Position numbers and translations under genes: made by a program. This document shows, piece by piece, positions 33,166 to 41,258 of a stretch of 42,395 nucleotides of DNA. Below the pieces are notes generated by a model. The model worked only from the letters and a program-made list of their open reading frames with translations, did not search any database and was not told the origin of the DNA. The stretch spans positions 66,513-108,907 of the forward strand of contig JAIPFM010000051.1 in the NCBI GenBank assembly GCA_021736645.1, read 5' to 3'. This DNA comes from Phycisphaerae bacterium. GTDB taxonomy: Bacteria; Planctomycetota; Phycisphaerae; Sedimentisphaerales; Anaerobacaceae. Within the stretch, counting starts at the first letter, position 1. Every line of letters starts with the position of its first letter.

Positions 33166-34330
33166 CCTTTCTCAAAATGACTGTCGCAGCCACCAAGGCC
33201 GCCAATCCCAGCATCGCCATGATGCCCAGGTTGCGTCTGAGTCCAGTGGACGTGGCCACCGGCAGGGGGATCTCGACCTCCGGCTCTCCCATCGTATTGA
33301 CCTCTTGAGAGGTGTCCACATGCCCGGCCACCGGGACTATCAGGGCTGGTACGGTGTCATCCAAGCCAATCATCCCTGTGATCAGTCCATCCCAGTCCAC
33401 CGGCATCAAGAGATCCACGCCGGGATTTTGCTGATTGGCCTGGCAGGAGCAGGGCCCCACCAGAAAACGGCACACATCGGTCACGACCTCGGGCACCAGT
33501 GACGCCTTGTCCAGGAGCACCAGGGCCCGCCCCTTGCCAAAGATGGGAATGGCCGCAGGGAGATATTGATCCAGACTGTCGAGCATGGCCTCACGGATGA
33601 TCGTGGTCAAGACAATCTCATTGGGATCGTTGAGGTCCAGGGGGATCATTGAAAACTCAATTCTCAGATCCACATCACTCATGGGCGTGTCATAGAGAGT
33701 GTCCTCTTCACTGAGCTCGTGGGGCAGTGCCAGCACATCCGGCAGGGTCTCGAGCTGCTCCTGAAGATCTGCCTTGATCCGTGCATCCAGATCAGGGTCA
33801 CCGCTGAGCAGGAGGAGCCAGACCGCGGTGTGACCACTGGTCAGTCTGTCCACGATCTCTCGACGCACCGGGGAGTCCAGCAGCGTCTGCACTGAGGCCT
33901 GGTTCAGAGGGGCTTGCCACAAGACCTGCCCTCTGTCCTTGGGGTCGGATCCGGGAGGCAGCAGCATCAATATGGGCAGGGGACTTTCCAGATGCGCCTG
34001 CCACAGGCCGAGGAGCTCGTCCGGGATGTCCCCGGTGACATCCACAGCGTGTCCCTGCAGCGGCGGTCTGCCGTGGCCTATCTGTCTGAGACGGTCCAAC
34101 TGTTCAGTGAGACCTTCCTCCTGAGAAGACAGGGGGCCCTCATGAAACACCACAAACCGATAGGTGTCAGCAGGCCATCTTTCCAAGGCATAACGAAACA
34201 CAGGCACCGAACAGGCCAGCAGCGACACCTGAAACCCCAGGCAAACCAGAGCGGTCACGCGATGATGCCCGCTTGAGCTCAAACACGCTTGGTGCGTCAC
34301 GACCCTGGTTGTCTTGTCCTTTTGACTCAT
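33152..34330 (-). CDS. unknown putative lipoprotein with C-terminal transmembrane helix, first gene of the ABC operon
   Basis: A 392-residue protein of unrecognised family. A hydrophobic segment (about 24-39) ends in a lipobox-like SLLAC, giving a possible lipid-modified Cys40 in ACSVPVFRYALERW. A second hydrophobic helix lies at about 366-386. The intervening domain would be periplasmic and tethered at both ends. Notable motifs are the VVFHEGPL strand after Cys40, SGHTAVWLLLLSGDPDLD (near 165-182) and a GPCSCQ cysteine pair near 300. I believe similar proteins exist in other planctomycetes, but cannot name a family. It overlaps the first binding-protein gene and appears to be transcribed from a promoter that starts at its ATG. 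Its role in the transporter is unknown; it could be an accessory sensor or metallochaperone. Confidence 0.8.
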   Translation of the reverse strand: MSQKDKTTRVVTHQACLSSSGHHRVTALVCLGFQVSLLACSVPVFRYALERWPADTYRFVVFHEGPLSSQEEGLTEQLDRLRQIGHGRPPLQGHAVDVTGDIPDELLGLWQAHLESPLPILMLLPPGSDPKDRGQVLWQAPLNQASVQTLLDSPVRREIVDRLTSGHTAVWLLLLSGDPDLDARIKADLQEQLETLPDVLALPHELSEEDTLYDTPMSDVDLRIEFSMIPLDLNDPNEIVLTTIIREAMLDSLDQYLPAAIPIFGKGRALVLLDKASLVPEVVTDVCRFLVGPCSCQANQQNPGVDLLMPVDWDGLITGMIGLDDTVPALIVPVAGHVDTSQEVNTMGEPEVEIPLPVATSTGLRRNLGIMAMLGLAALVAATVILRKDASR

Positions 34331-34336
34331 GTCGAT

Positions 34337-34365
34337 ATCATAACTTCACATCACGAGAATCGCAA
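34337..34365 (-). promoter_or_regulatory. sigma70-type promoter of the ABC operon, probably leaderless
   Basis: On the minus strand TTGCGA (34365-34360) and TATGAT (34342-34337) are 17 nt apart. The ATG at 34330 begins 6 nt after the -10 box and has no Shine-Dalgarno, so transcription would start at or next to the initiation codon. Confidence 0.55.
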
Positions 34366-34482
34366 ACAAACTACGCGCGATGTTTCACGGGCTTTCTCAG
34401 CGACGGCTCATAGGAGGTGCTAAGTTGATATAATATTAATACTTATGCAATGACTAAATTGAATAGCGTCTTAAAAGAGCCG

Positions 34483-34511
34483 TTGAAATGGGTCGCAGGA
34501 TATGCTATGAT
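34483..34511 (+). promoter_or_regulatory. sigma70-type promoter of the giant propeller gene
   Basis: TTGAAA (34483-34488) and TATGAT (34506-34511) are 17 nt apart, with an extended -10 TGC directly before the -10 box. The predicted start near 34518 leaves a leader of about 54 nt. Confidence 0.6.
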
Positions 34512-34571
34512 TACATGCATTGGGCACGATGACACTAACCCTGGAGCCTAAACAAAAGGTACGAGATAACT

Positions 34572-37500
34572 ATGATCCATCCGGTGACTCCCTCCATCAG
34601 AACCGCGGTCTTTGCCAGCACTTTACTCTTGTTTTCTGCCTTGTCTGCCGGGGCTGGCGATTGGCCCCAATGGCGATACGATGTGGGGCACGGGGCCAGC
34701 ACCCCGGAAGCTTTGTCACAGGAGTTGCAGCTGCAGTGGGTGAGGCAGCTGCCGCGCCCGCACGCAGCCTGGCCGATCAGCCAGCACAAACTGCAGTTTG
34801 ATCGAAGCTATGAACCCATGGTCATGGGCAAGCTGATTTTTGTGCCCTCCATGGTCAGCGATAACGTGACTGCCTTTGATACGGAAACCGGACAGGAGTC
34901 CTGGCGGTTCTATACGGGCGGGCCCGTACGATTCGCGCCAGTGGGCTGGCAGGGAAGACTGTATGTGGTGTCCGACGATGGGTATCTCTACTGCCTCGAT
35001 GCTGAGAAGGGCACCCTGCTGTGGCAGTTTCGCGGCGGCCCTTCTGAGTACAGGGTACTGGGGAACGAGCGTCTGATCTCCATGTGGCCGGCACGGGGGG
35101 CCCCGGTCCTGGAGGATGGCACGGTCTATTTTGCTGCGAGCATCTGGCCCTTCATGGGCACGTTTATCCACGCCCTGGACGCTGTCACGGGAAAGGTCGT
35201 GTGGACCAACAGCGCCAGTGCCAGCGATTTTATTTTACAGCCGCACGCCAGCCCGGCCTTTGCCGGCGTGGCGCCACAGGGCTACATGTCCGTTTCCGGT
35301 GACAAACTGCTCGTGGCCAGCGGCCGATCCGTGCCGGCCGTGTACGATCGCCACACAGGTCAATGCCTCTATTTTCATGCGGACACCAAGAGAGGCGGCC
35401 ACGCCGTGTTTGTCAGTCAGGGGTGGTTTCTCAATGACGGTCGATTGTGCCAGGTGTCGGACGGGGCCTATGTATGGCCCACAGAAGCCACGGTCCTGGA
35501 TGGCCGGGCCATGTACGGCGCAGACGAGCAGGGCCTGATCCGGGCCGAGTCACTGACCTTGACTTTCAAGGAGGTTGTGGATCGAAGAGGGGCCAAAAAG
35601 AAACAGGCTGAGTTTAAAACCCTGTGGACCCGGCAGACCGAACCCATGTTGGATCACATCTTTCTCAAGGCTGGCTCACGATTGTATGCGGGCAATAAAG
35701 ACGGTCTGATTGCGGCCATAGAGATGCCCATCGCAGACGAGGAATCGCCTGGACGCGGTCTTAAATCTCCCAAAGCAGAAATCTCGTGGCGCATGCAGAT
35801 CAAAGGGGAACCCTGGACCATGGTGGCTGCTGACCGCAAGCTTTTTGTGGTCACTGCAGAAGGCAGCCTGTACTGTTTTGGAGAGCGGGCCTCAGCACGC
35901 ATTTATACGCACGAGGTCGCGGCGCGGAATAAAAATGGCAGGCAATGGATTGAACGGGCTCAGCAGGTTCTCACGGGCACGGGTGCGCGTGAGGGATACG
36001 CGCTGGTGCTGGGCGCGGGCACTGGACAATTGCTGGAGGAGATCGTTCGTCAGTCAGATCTGCGCGTCATCGGTCTGGACCCGGATCCTGCCAATGTAGA
36101 CAGGCTGCGGCGCCGGTTCGATCAGGCCGGTCTGTATGGCGGGCGCGTGGCAATCCTGCAGGGCTCGATTTTGAGCACGCCCATCTCACCGTACCTGGCC
36201 AGCCTGGTGGTGTGCGAAGACCTCAAGGCCGCAGGGTACACTGAGGACCGTGCAGAAGACTTTCAGTCGCGTGTCTTCCATGTGCTGCGTCCCTACGGCG
36301 GGTCAGCCTGCCTGGCCCTGGGCGAGTCGCAGCGCGAGGCATTTTCGGCATTGGCCCAGGCCCAAACACTGCCCCAGGCCAGCGTGAGGACTCTGGGCGA
36401 TTTGACCCTGCTGCAGCGTGTCGGACCCTTGGCTGATTCGGCCCCGTGGACCCATCAATATGGGGACGTGTCGAATTCAATCTTTTCAAGGGACAAACGG
36501 GTCAAGGGACCTCTGGGGCTGCTCTGGTTTGGCGGATCGTCGAATGTGGACGCATTGCCGCGTCACGGCCACGGCCCCCCGCAGCAGGTCATTGGCGGCC
36601 GCCTGTTCCTGCAGGGCATCAAACTGCTCAGCGCCCGGGACGTGTATACCGGACGCGTGATCTGGCGCAAAGACATACCGGAGCTGGACACCTTTGACAT
36701 GTATTACGACGATACTTTCAAGCTAGACATCTATGACCGCAGCTACAATCAGGAACACATCCCAGGGGCCAATGCCTGGGGCAGCAATTTTGTGGTGACT
36801 GACGATCGGCTCTATCTGATCACTGGGGAGACTTGCCAGGTCATGGACCCGGCCACGGGTGACACACTGCACGAATGGAAACTCAAGGAGAAGCCCGATA
36901 TCGGCGTGCCGAACTGGGGCTACATCGGTGTGGTCAAGGACCTGCTGATCGCAGGCACTGCGCCCATCCATATTGCCAAAGAGGATAGCCAGTGGATGGT
37001 ACGATTCAATAATCGTTTTGCCACGGGCAGCCGTACGATCACGGTTATGAACCGGTATACAGGTGAAGTCCTCTGGGAACGTGACGCTGTCTACAACTTC
37101 AGGCACAACACCCTCATTGCCGGCGCGGACAAAATCTTCTGTATTGACGGGCTGTCTCCGGACAAAATGAATTTTATGAAGCGCCGTGGCCTCGGCTTTG
37201 AGGGCAAGCCTCGACTCCTGGCACTGGATGCGCGTACCGGTGAGGAACGCTGGGCTGTAGAAGACAATGTTTTCGGGACCTGGCTGGGCTATTCTGAGGC
37301 GCATGACGTGCTGCTTCAGGCCGGTGCCAGCGCAGGGGACAGGGCGCCGGACGAGGTCCGTCGGGGCATGGCCGCGTATCGCGGCGCCACGGGCGCGCCC
37401 TTGTGGCATTCCAGTGCGTCGTACGAGGGTCCGCCCATCCTGTATCACGACCGGATCATCACCCAGACCGGGGGCAGCAACCAGGACGCCAAGCCTGCCA

Positions 37501-38579
37501 AGACTTTTCACCTGCTGACCGGCGAGCCCGTGACTGCGGCGCATCCGCTGACCGGCGACACCATCCCCTGGGAGTGGGTGAGATTCAAGGGCTGCAACAC
37601 GGCCATTGCCAGCGAGCACCTGCTGACCTTCCGATCGGCCTCTGCTGCGTATGTGGATCTGTCCTCCGGCCTGGGCACGACCTCAATCGGCGGATTCAAG
37701 TCAGGCTGCACGTCCAATCTCGTGGCTGCCGACGGCGTGCTCAATGCCCCGGATTATACGCGTACCTGTACCTGTTCCTATCAGAATCAGACCTCCCTGG
37801 CCATGGTACATTTTCCTGCGAACGATCCCTGGTATCCTGACGTGGAGAGCTGGAGCTTTGACTATCTGCCTGCACCCCAATCACCGCAGCCCGTCAAGCG
37901 TGTGGGCATCAATTTCGGCGCAGCAGGCAATCGTACAGGTCCGGACGGAACATTATGGCTGGAATACCCGAGCGTCGGCGGACCCTCCCCGGATCTCCCC
38001 ATCCACGTGGAGACGGACCAGCCCAGGCTGTTTCGTCGGCATCCCTCTTATGTGGCCATCGCGAACGATGACAATCCCGGTGCGTTCAACTGGGTCGGGG
38101 CCTCAGGACTGGAAGGTGTCAATCGCATCACGATCAGGCCCTTTGTGCAGCCCAAAAATCCTGACCTGAACACCAAGGGACAGGTACAGGCCTTTAAGAA
38201 GAACGCGCTCAACCAGACCCTCGAGGAGATGCTGCCCAATGCCAGCGGCAGTTTCGACAATCCCAGACTCTACACAGTCAAGCTGTATTTTGCAGAGCAC
38301 GACAACGTGGCCCAGGGCCAGCGCATTTTTGATGTGGCATTGCAGGGCGAAAAGGTGCTCGAGGCATTCGACATTGCGGCCGAAACCCGGGAAAGCGGTC
38401 ACTGCCTCATAAAAGAATTCAAGCATATTCTTATCAAGGACACGCTGCAGGTCACCCTGGTCAGTCCGGCCGGGCAGACTGCGCAGCCTCTGATCTGCGG
38501 TCTGGAATTGATGGCCGAGACCGCACCTGATGCCATCGCAAAGATACCACAAAACCAAGGCAGCCAGAGGGTTGACTGA
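34572..38579 (+). CDS. giant secreted protein: PQQ-like propeller, inserted methyltransferase domain, second propeller, malectin-like tail
   Basis: A 1335-residue exported protein. A signal peptide covers 1-28; the mature protein begins with the DWPQWR opening of planctomycete PQQ-like propellers. Blades run to about 437 (TGQESWRFYTG, KGTLLWQF, TGKVVWTN). A class I methyltransferase-like domain occupies about 450-620, with motif I VLGAGTGQL (479-487), acidic Asp503 in IGLDPD and VLRPYGG (571-577). A second propeller (about 625-1130) follows, then a malectin-like beta-sandwich (about 1150-1320: VKLYFAEHDN, GQRIFDVALQG). Unlike its sister at 24847, motif I is intact, so SAM binding is conceivable; yet SAM is not expected outside the cytoplasm. 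The domain may serve as a structural or ligand-binding module. Function is unknown. Confidence 0.88.
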   Translation: MIHPVTPSIRTAVFASTLLLFSALSAGAGDWPQWRYDVGHGASTPEALSQELQLQWVRQLPRPHAAWPISQHKLQFDRSYEPMVMGKLIFVPSMVSDNVTAFDTETGQESWRFYTGGPVRFAPVGWQGRLYVVSDDGYLYCLDAEKGTLLWQFRGGPSEYRVLGNERLISMWPARGAPVLEDGTVYFAASIWPFMGTFIHALDAVTGKVVWTNSASASDFILQPHASPAFAGVAPQGYMSVSGDKLLVASGRSVPAVYDRHTGQCLYFHADTKRGGHAVFVSQGWFLNDGRLCQVSDGAYVWPTEATVLDGRAMYGADEQGLIRAESLTLTFKEVVDRRGAKKKQAEFKTLWTRQTEPMLDHIFLKAGSRLYAGNKDGLIAAIEMPIADEESPGRGLKSPKAEISWRMQIKGEPWTMVAADRKLFVVTAEGSLYCFGERASARIYTHEVAARNKNGRQWIERAQQVLTGTGAREGYALVLGAGTGQLLEEIVRQSDLRVIGLDPDPANVDRLRRRFDQAGLYGGRVAILQGSILSTPISPYLASLVVCEDLKAAGYTEDRAEDFQSRVFHVLRPYGGSACLALGESQREAFSALAQAQTLPQASVRTLGDLTLLQRVGPLADSAPWTHQYGDVSNSIFSRDKRVKGPLGLLWFGGSSNVDALPRHGHGPPQQVIGGRLFLQGIKLLSARDVYTGRVIWRKDIPELDTFDMYYDDTFKLDIYDRSYNQEHIPGANAWGSNFVVTDDRLYLITGETCQVMDPATGDTLHEWKLKEKPDIGVPNWGYIGVVKDLLIAGTAPIHIAKEDSQWMVRFNNRFATGSRTITVMNRYTGEVLWERDAVYNFRHNTLIAGADKIFCIDGLSPDKMNFMKRRGLGFEGKPRLLALDARTGEERWAVEDNVFGTWLGYSEAHDVLLQAGASAGDRAPDEVRRGMAAYRGATGAPLWHSSASYEGPPILYHDRIITQTGGSNQDAKPAKTFHLLTGEPVTAAHPLTGDTIPWEWVRFKGCNTAIASEHLLTFRSASAAYVDLSSGLGTTSIGGFKSGCTSNLVAADGVLNAPDYTRTCTCSYQNQTSLAMVHFPANDPWYPDVESWSFDYLPAPQSPQPVKRVGINFGAAGNRTGPDGTLWLEYPSVGGPSPDLPIHVETDQPRLFRRHPSYVAIANDDNPGAFNWVGASGLEGVNRITIRPFVQPKNPDLNTKGQVQAFKKNALNQTLEEMLPNASGSFDNPRLYTVKLYFAEHDNVAQGQRIFDVALQGEKVLEAFDIAAETRESGHCLIKEFKHILIKDTLQVTLVSPAGQTAQPLICGLELMAETAPDAIAKIPQNQGSQRVD

Positions 38580-38593
38580 CTCATGCCTGTTCT

Positions 38594-38608
38594 CCCAGGC
38601 AGCCTGGG
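38594..38608. other. perfect 15-nt palindrome after the giant propeller gene
   Basis: CCCAGGC and GCCTGGG around a single A, 15 nt past the stop codon. An alternative stem, TGCCTG (38585-38590) with CAGGCA (38596-38601), overlaps it. It could be part of a transcription end; a U-run is lacking. Confidence 0.3.
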
Positions 38609-38698
38609 CATCTGTTTAGTGATGGCAGAATCATGCATGACTGGGTAGAATGCAATCAAGGCGCGTTGGCCTGAACATGGAACACATAAAGAAAACGC

Positions 38699-38745
38699 TG
38701 TGTGTCAAGCTGCAGCCAACCGGTGTAGTACCATGCTGACACACA
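38699..38745. other. 9-bp inverted repeat upstream of the SagB-type gene
   Basis: TGTGTGTCA (38699-38707) and TGACACACA (38737-38745) are perfect inverted repeats 29 nt apart, centred about 62 nt before the ATG. It may be an operator or a leader stem. Confidence 0.35.
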
Positions 38746-38783
38746 ACAGGATGTTCGGTTGCACCGGACTAGGAGATTGTCTT

Positions 38784-39461
38784 ATGAGAGCGATTGCCAA
38801 CCCGTTGTCACTTGGTACCCTGATCCTCTGTCTGCTTGGCCTGGCCGCACCTCAGGTCAGAGCCCTGGAGCCCATCCAGTTGACGCCTCCGGACTTGAGT
38901 CACAGCAAACCGCTGCTTCAGGTGCTTCAGGAACGGCAGTCCACCAAGACCTATGACACTCGGTCTATTCCCGTAGACACGCTCTCCAATCTGCTGTGGG
39001 CGGCCTTTGGCATCAACCGTCCGGAGGCCGGCAAGCGCACGGTGGCCACGGCAGTCAACTGTCAGGACATTGACATCTATGTGGTGTTTGCCCAGGGTGT
39101 GTATGTATACCAGGCCAGGGAACACCGCCTCGTGCCGGTCCTGGATCGTGATGTCCGATCCCTGGCCGCCACTCAGGACTATGCGCAGAAGGCGGCAATC
39201 CAACTGGTGTATGTGTCGGACTACGGTAAAATGAATGACAGCTTCGGTGCCAAGAAGCCGATCTACTCGGCGTTCCATGCAGGGGCCATCAGCCAGAATG
39301 TGTATCTGTACTGTGCTTCCGCAGGGTTGGGCTCGGTCGTCAGGGACAGCGTGGATCGGGAGGCCCTGCACAAGGCCCTGAAACTGCGTGATAACCAGAC
39401 CATCGTGATGGGGCAGACTGTGGGTTACGCGCAAGCGCAAGCCGTGACCCCTGAACCGTAA
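38784..39461 (+). CDS. exported SagB/ThcOx-type nitroreductase-family oxidoreductase
   Basis: A 225-residue protein with an N-terminal signal segment (about 5-27, LGTLILCLLGLAAPQVRA). The nitroreductase fold is recognised by RQSTKTYDTRSIP, LSNLLWAAFGINRP, TVATAVNCQDIDIYVV, and the C-terminal HAGAISQNVYLYCASAGLGSVV block, all typical of SagB-type FMN oxidoreductases. Substrate is unknown; the export signal points to a periplasmic redox role. ATG at 38784 follows AGGAG (38771-38775) at 8 nt. It is 31 nt from the next gene, with which it is probably co-transcribed. This suggests a shared electron-transfer function. Confidence 0.87.
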   Translation: MRAIANPLSLGTLILCLLGLAAPQVRALEPIQLTPPDLSHSKPLLQVLQERQSTKTYDTRSIPVDTLSNLLWAAFGINRPEAGKRTVATAVNCQDIDIYVVFAQGVYVYQAREHRLVPVLDRDVRSLAATQDYAQKAAIQLVYVSDYGKMNDSFGAKKPIYSAFHAGAISQNVYLYCASAGLGSVVRDSVDREALHKALKLRDNQTIVMGQTVGYAQAQAVTPEP

Positions 39462-39492
39462 CTCATTGTAGACTGCCCGGGGAGATCCACGC

Positions 39493-41100
39493 ATGAACCA
39501 GGTCACACAGGTCAGTTCGTCCACACCATTTTTGCATCGCATCTTTCAGTTTTTCCTGACTGTCACGCGCATCCTGATCGGCTGGCACTTTCTCTACGAA
39601 GGCCTTGCCAAACTCATGACCCCGCACTGGACATCAGCAGGCTATCTGCTGCAGTCACACTGGGTCCTGTCTGACTGGTTTCACGCAATCGCGCAAAACC
39701 CCGATGCGCTCAGGGTGGTGGACCTGGTGAATCAGTGGGGGCTCGTGCTCATTGGATTGGCCCTGTTCTTCGGCGCGTTCACACGCATTGCAGCCCTGGC
39801 CGGCGCGAGCCTGATCCTGTTGTATTATGTGGCCAATCCCCCTCTGGTCGGCTTTCTGAGTGAAACCACCGGCGAAGGTCACTATCTCATCGTCAACAAG
39901 AATCTCATCGAGATGGGCGTGCTCCTGGGCTTCGTGTTTGTACCGCGTCACCTCCTGTATGGAGTGGACAGATGGGTGGTTCGCTGCTGGGCCAACCGGA
40001 GACACACCCAGGGTGAATCCGCATCTACACCAAGTGAAACCCGGCGTGAGTTTGTCAGGGACGTGGCCACAGTACCAATATTTGGAGGGCTGGCCTACGC
40101 AGTCTATAAAAAGAAGCAGTGGGAGAGTTTTGAAGAGCGGCACCTGATCAGCCAGCCCAGTCGCACGGACGCCACCACAGGGGCCAGCCCCATGGGCAGG
40201 AGTCTGGCCGACCTGCGCGACCTCGCAGCCCCGGTATCTGCTGGCAAGATTGGGGATCTGACGATCAGCCGTTTGATCTGCGGAGGCAATCTGATCAGCG
40301 GCTATGCCCATTCCCGCGATCTCATCTATGTGTCCTCACTCGTGCAGAGTTATTTCAGTGATGAAAAGGTGCTGGAGACACTGCACCTCTGCGAGTCCAC
40401 TGGTATCAACACTGCGGTCCTGAGGGTGGACACGAATACCCTGCGCATTATGGAGAAGTATCGAAAACGCGGGGGCCGCATTCAGTGGATCGCCCAGTGC
40501 AAGATCACGGACCAGGACCTTCGATCGGACATCGATGCGGCCGTGGACAGCGGGGCTGCGGGGGCCTACATCCACGGCGGCGTGGCCGACAGCTTTGTGG
40601 CCCAGGGCAAGATCGACCTGTTGGGCAAGGCCCTGGATCACATCAAGCAGCGACAGGTGCTGGCCGGCCTTGCCGGGCATGACCTCAAGGTCATCATGGC
40701 CAGTGAAAAGGCGAACCTGGATCCCGATTTCTACATGAAGACCCTCAACAGCGGCAACTACTGGACTGCCGGACCCCGTCTGCCGCAGGCCCCCGACTGG
40801 ACGCCTGATGCGCTGGAGGTGGTCGAACCGGAGTACGGCAAGGACGAACATGACAATATATGGTCTGTCACCCCTCGGCAGACCATCGAGTTCATGAAAC
40901 AGGTCAAGAAGCCCTGGATCGCGTACAAGGTCCTGGGGGCAGGCGCCATTCACCCCAAGGACGGGTTCCAGTACGCCTTTGAAAACGGCGCTGACTTTGT
41001 GTGCGTGGGCATGTTCGATTTCCAGGTCGTGCCCGATGCCAATATCGCCAACCGTGTGCTGGCCGGAGATCTCCAACGCATCCGGCCGTGGCTGGGCTAG
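39493..41100 (+). CDS. fusion of DoxX-family membrane domain and aldo/keto-reductase-like TIM-barrel domain
   Basis: A 535-residue protein. Residues about 13-165 are a DoxX/quinol-oxidase-subunit-like membrane domain with four hydrophobic helices, opening with LIGWHFLYEGLAKL. A Tat-like RREFVRDVATVPIFGG segment at about 184-199 begins a short hydrophobic linker. Residues about 245-535 form a TIM-barrel-like domain: ISRLICGGNLISGYAHSRD, STGINTAVLRVDT, GAYIHGG, KPWIAYKVLGAGAIHP and GADFVCVGMFDFQVVPD. It resembles aldo/keto reductase-related proteins of planctomycetes. A GGGGAGA (39479-39485) precedes the ATG. The fusion suggests electron transfer from a membrane quinone to a periplasmic redox domain, which is inference. 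The TAG stop lies in a target-site duplication of a small inserted element. Confidence 0.85.
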   Translation: MNQVTQVSSSTPFLHRIFQFFLTVTRILIGWHFLYEGLAKLMTPHWTSAGYLLQSHWVLSDWFHAIAQNPDALRVVDLVNQWGLVLIGLALFFGAFTRIAALAGASLILLYYVANPPLVGFLSETTGEGHYLIVNKNLIEMGVLLGFVFVPRHLLYGVDRWVVRCWANRRHTQGESASTPSETRREFVRDVATVPIFGGLAYAVYKKKQWESFEERHLISQPSRTDATTGASPMGRSLADLRDLAAPVSAGKIGDLTISRLICGGNLISGYAHSRDLIYVSSLVQSYFSDEKVLETLHLCESTGINTAVLRVDTNTLRIMEKYRKRGGRIQWIAQCKITDQDLRSDIDAAVDSGAAGAYIHGGVADSFVAQGKIDLLGKALDHIKQRQVLAGLAGHDLKVIMASEKANLDPDFYMKTLNSGNYWTAGPRLPQAPDWTPDALEVVEPEYGKDEHDNIWSVTPRQTIEFMKQVKKPWIAYKVLGAGAIHPKDGFQYAFENGADFVCVGMFDFQVVPDANIANRVLAGDLQRIRPWLG

Positions 41101-41258
41101 GCTCTGTCTGAAAAGTCGCTCTGGCTTTGAGCGGCCCTTTTCCCGCCTGGCTGCATCCGGCTGCATCGACGATACAACCAATATCGCCTGCTTCGCCGTC
41201 TTTGCCAGGCGAAAAAATGGCTCGCTCTCGTGCCGACGATGGACTTTTCAGACAAAGC
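41101..41258. mobile_element. 158-bp MITE-like non-autonomous element
   Basis: Terminal inverted repeats GCTCTGTCTGAAAAGTC (41101-41117) and GACTTTTCAGACAAAGC (41242-41258) match at 16 of 17 positions. The element is bounded by direct CTAG repeats (41097-41100 and 41259-41262), as expected of a 4-bp target duplication of the type made by IS5-group transposases (YTAR targets). It has no transposase gene. The inside contains a TCGCCTG/CAGGCGA stem of 7 bp. No second copy is visible in this window. The assignment to a particular IS family is inference. Confidence 0.8.

Noticed and set aside
34429..34434. TATAAT box in the gap before the giant propeller gene
   Set aside because: No -35-like element at 16-18 nt; the TTGAAA/TATGAT pair at 34483 is a better promoter.
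34450..34551. 33-codon frame upstream of the giant propeller gene
   Set aside because: It has no Shine-Dalgarno and spans the best promoter candidate there.
36723..37619. 298-codon open frame opposite the giant propeller gene
   Set aside because: Antisense to PQQ-like blades; no domain or ribosome-binding site.
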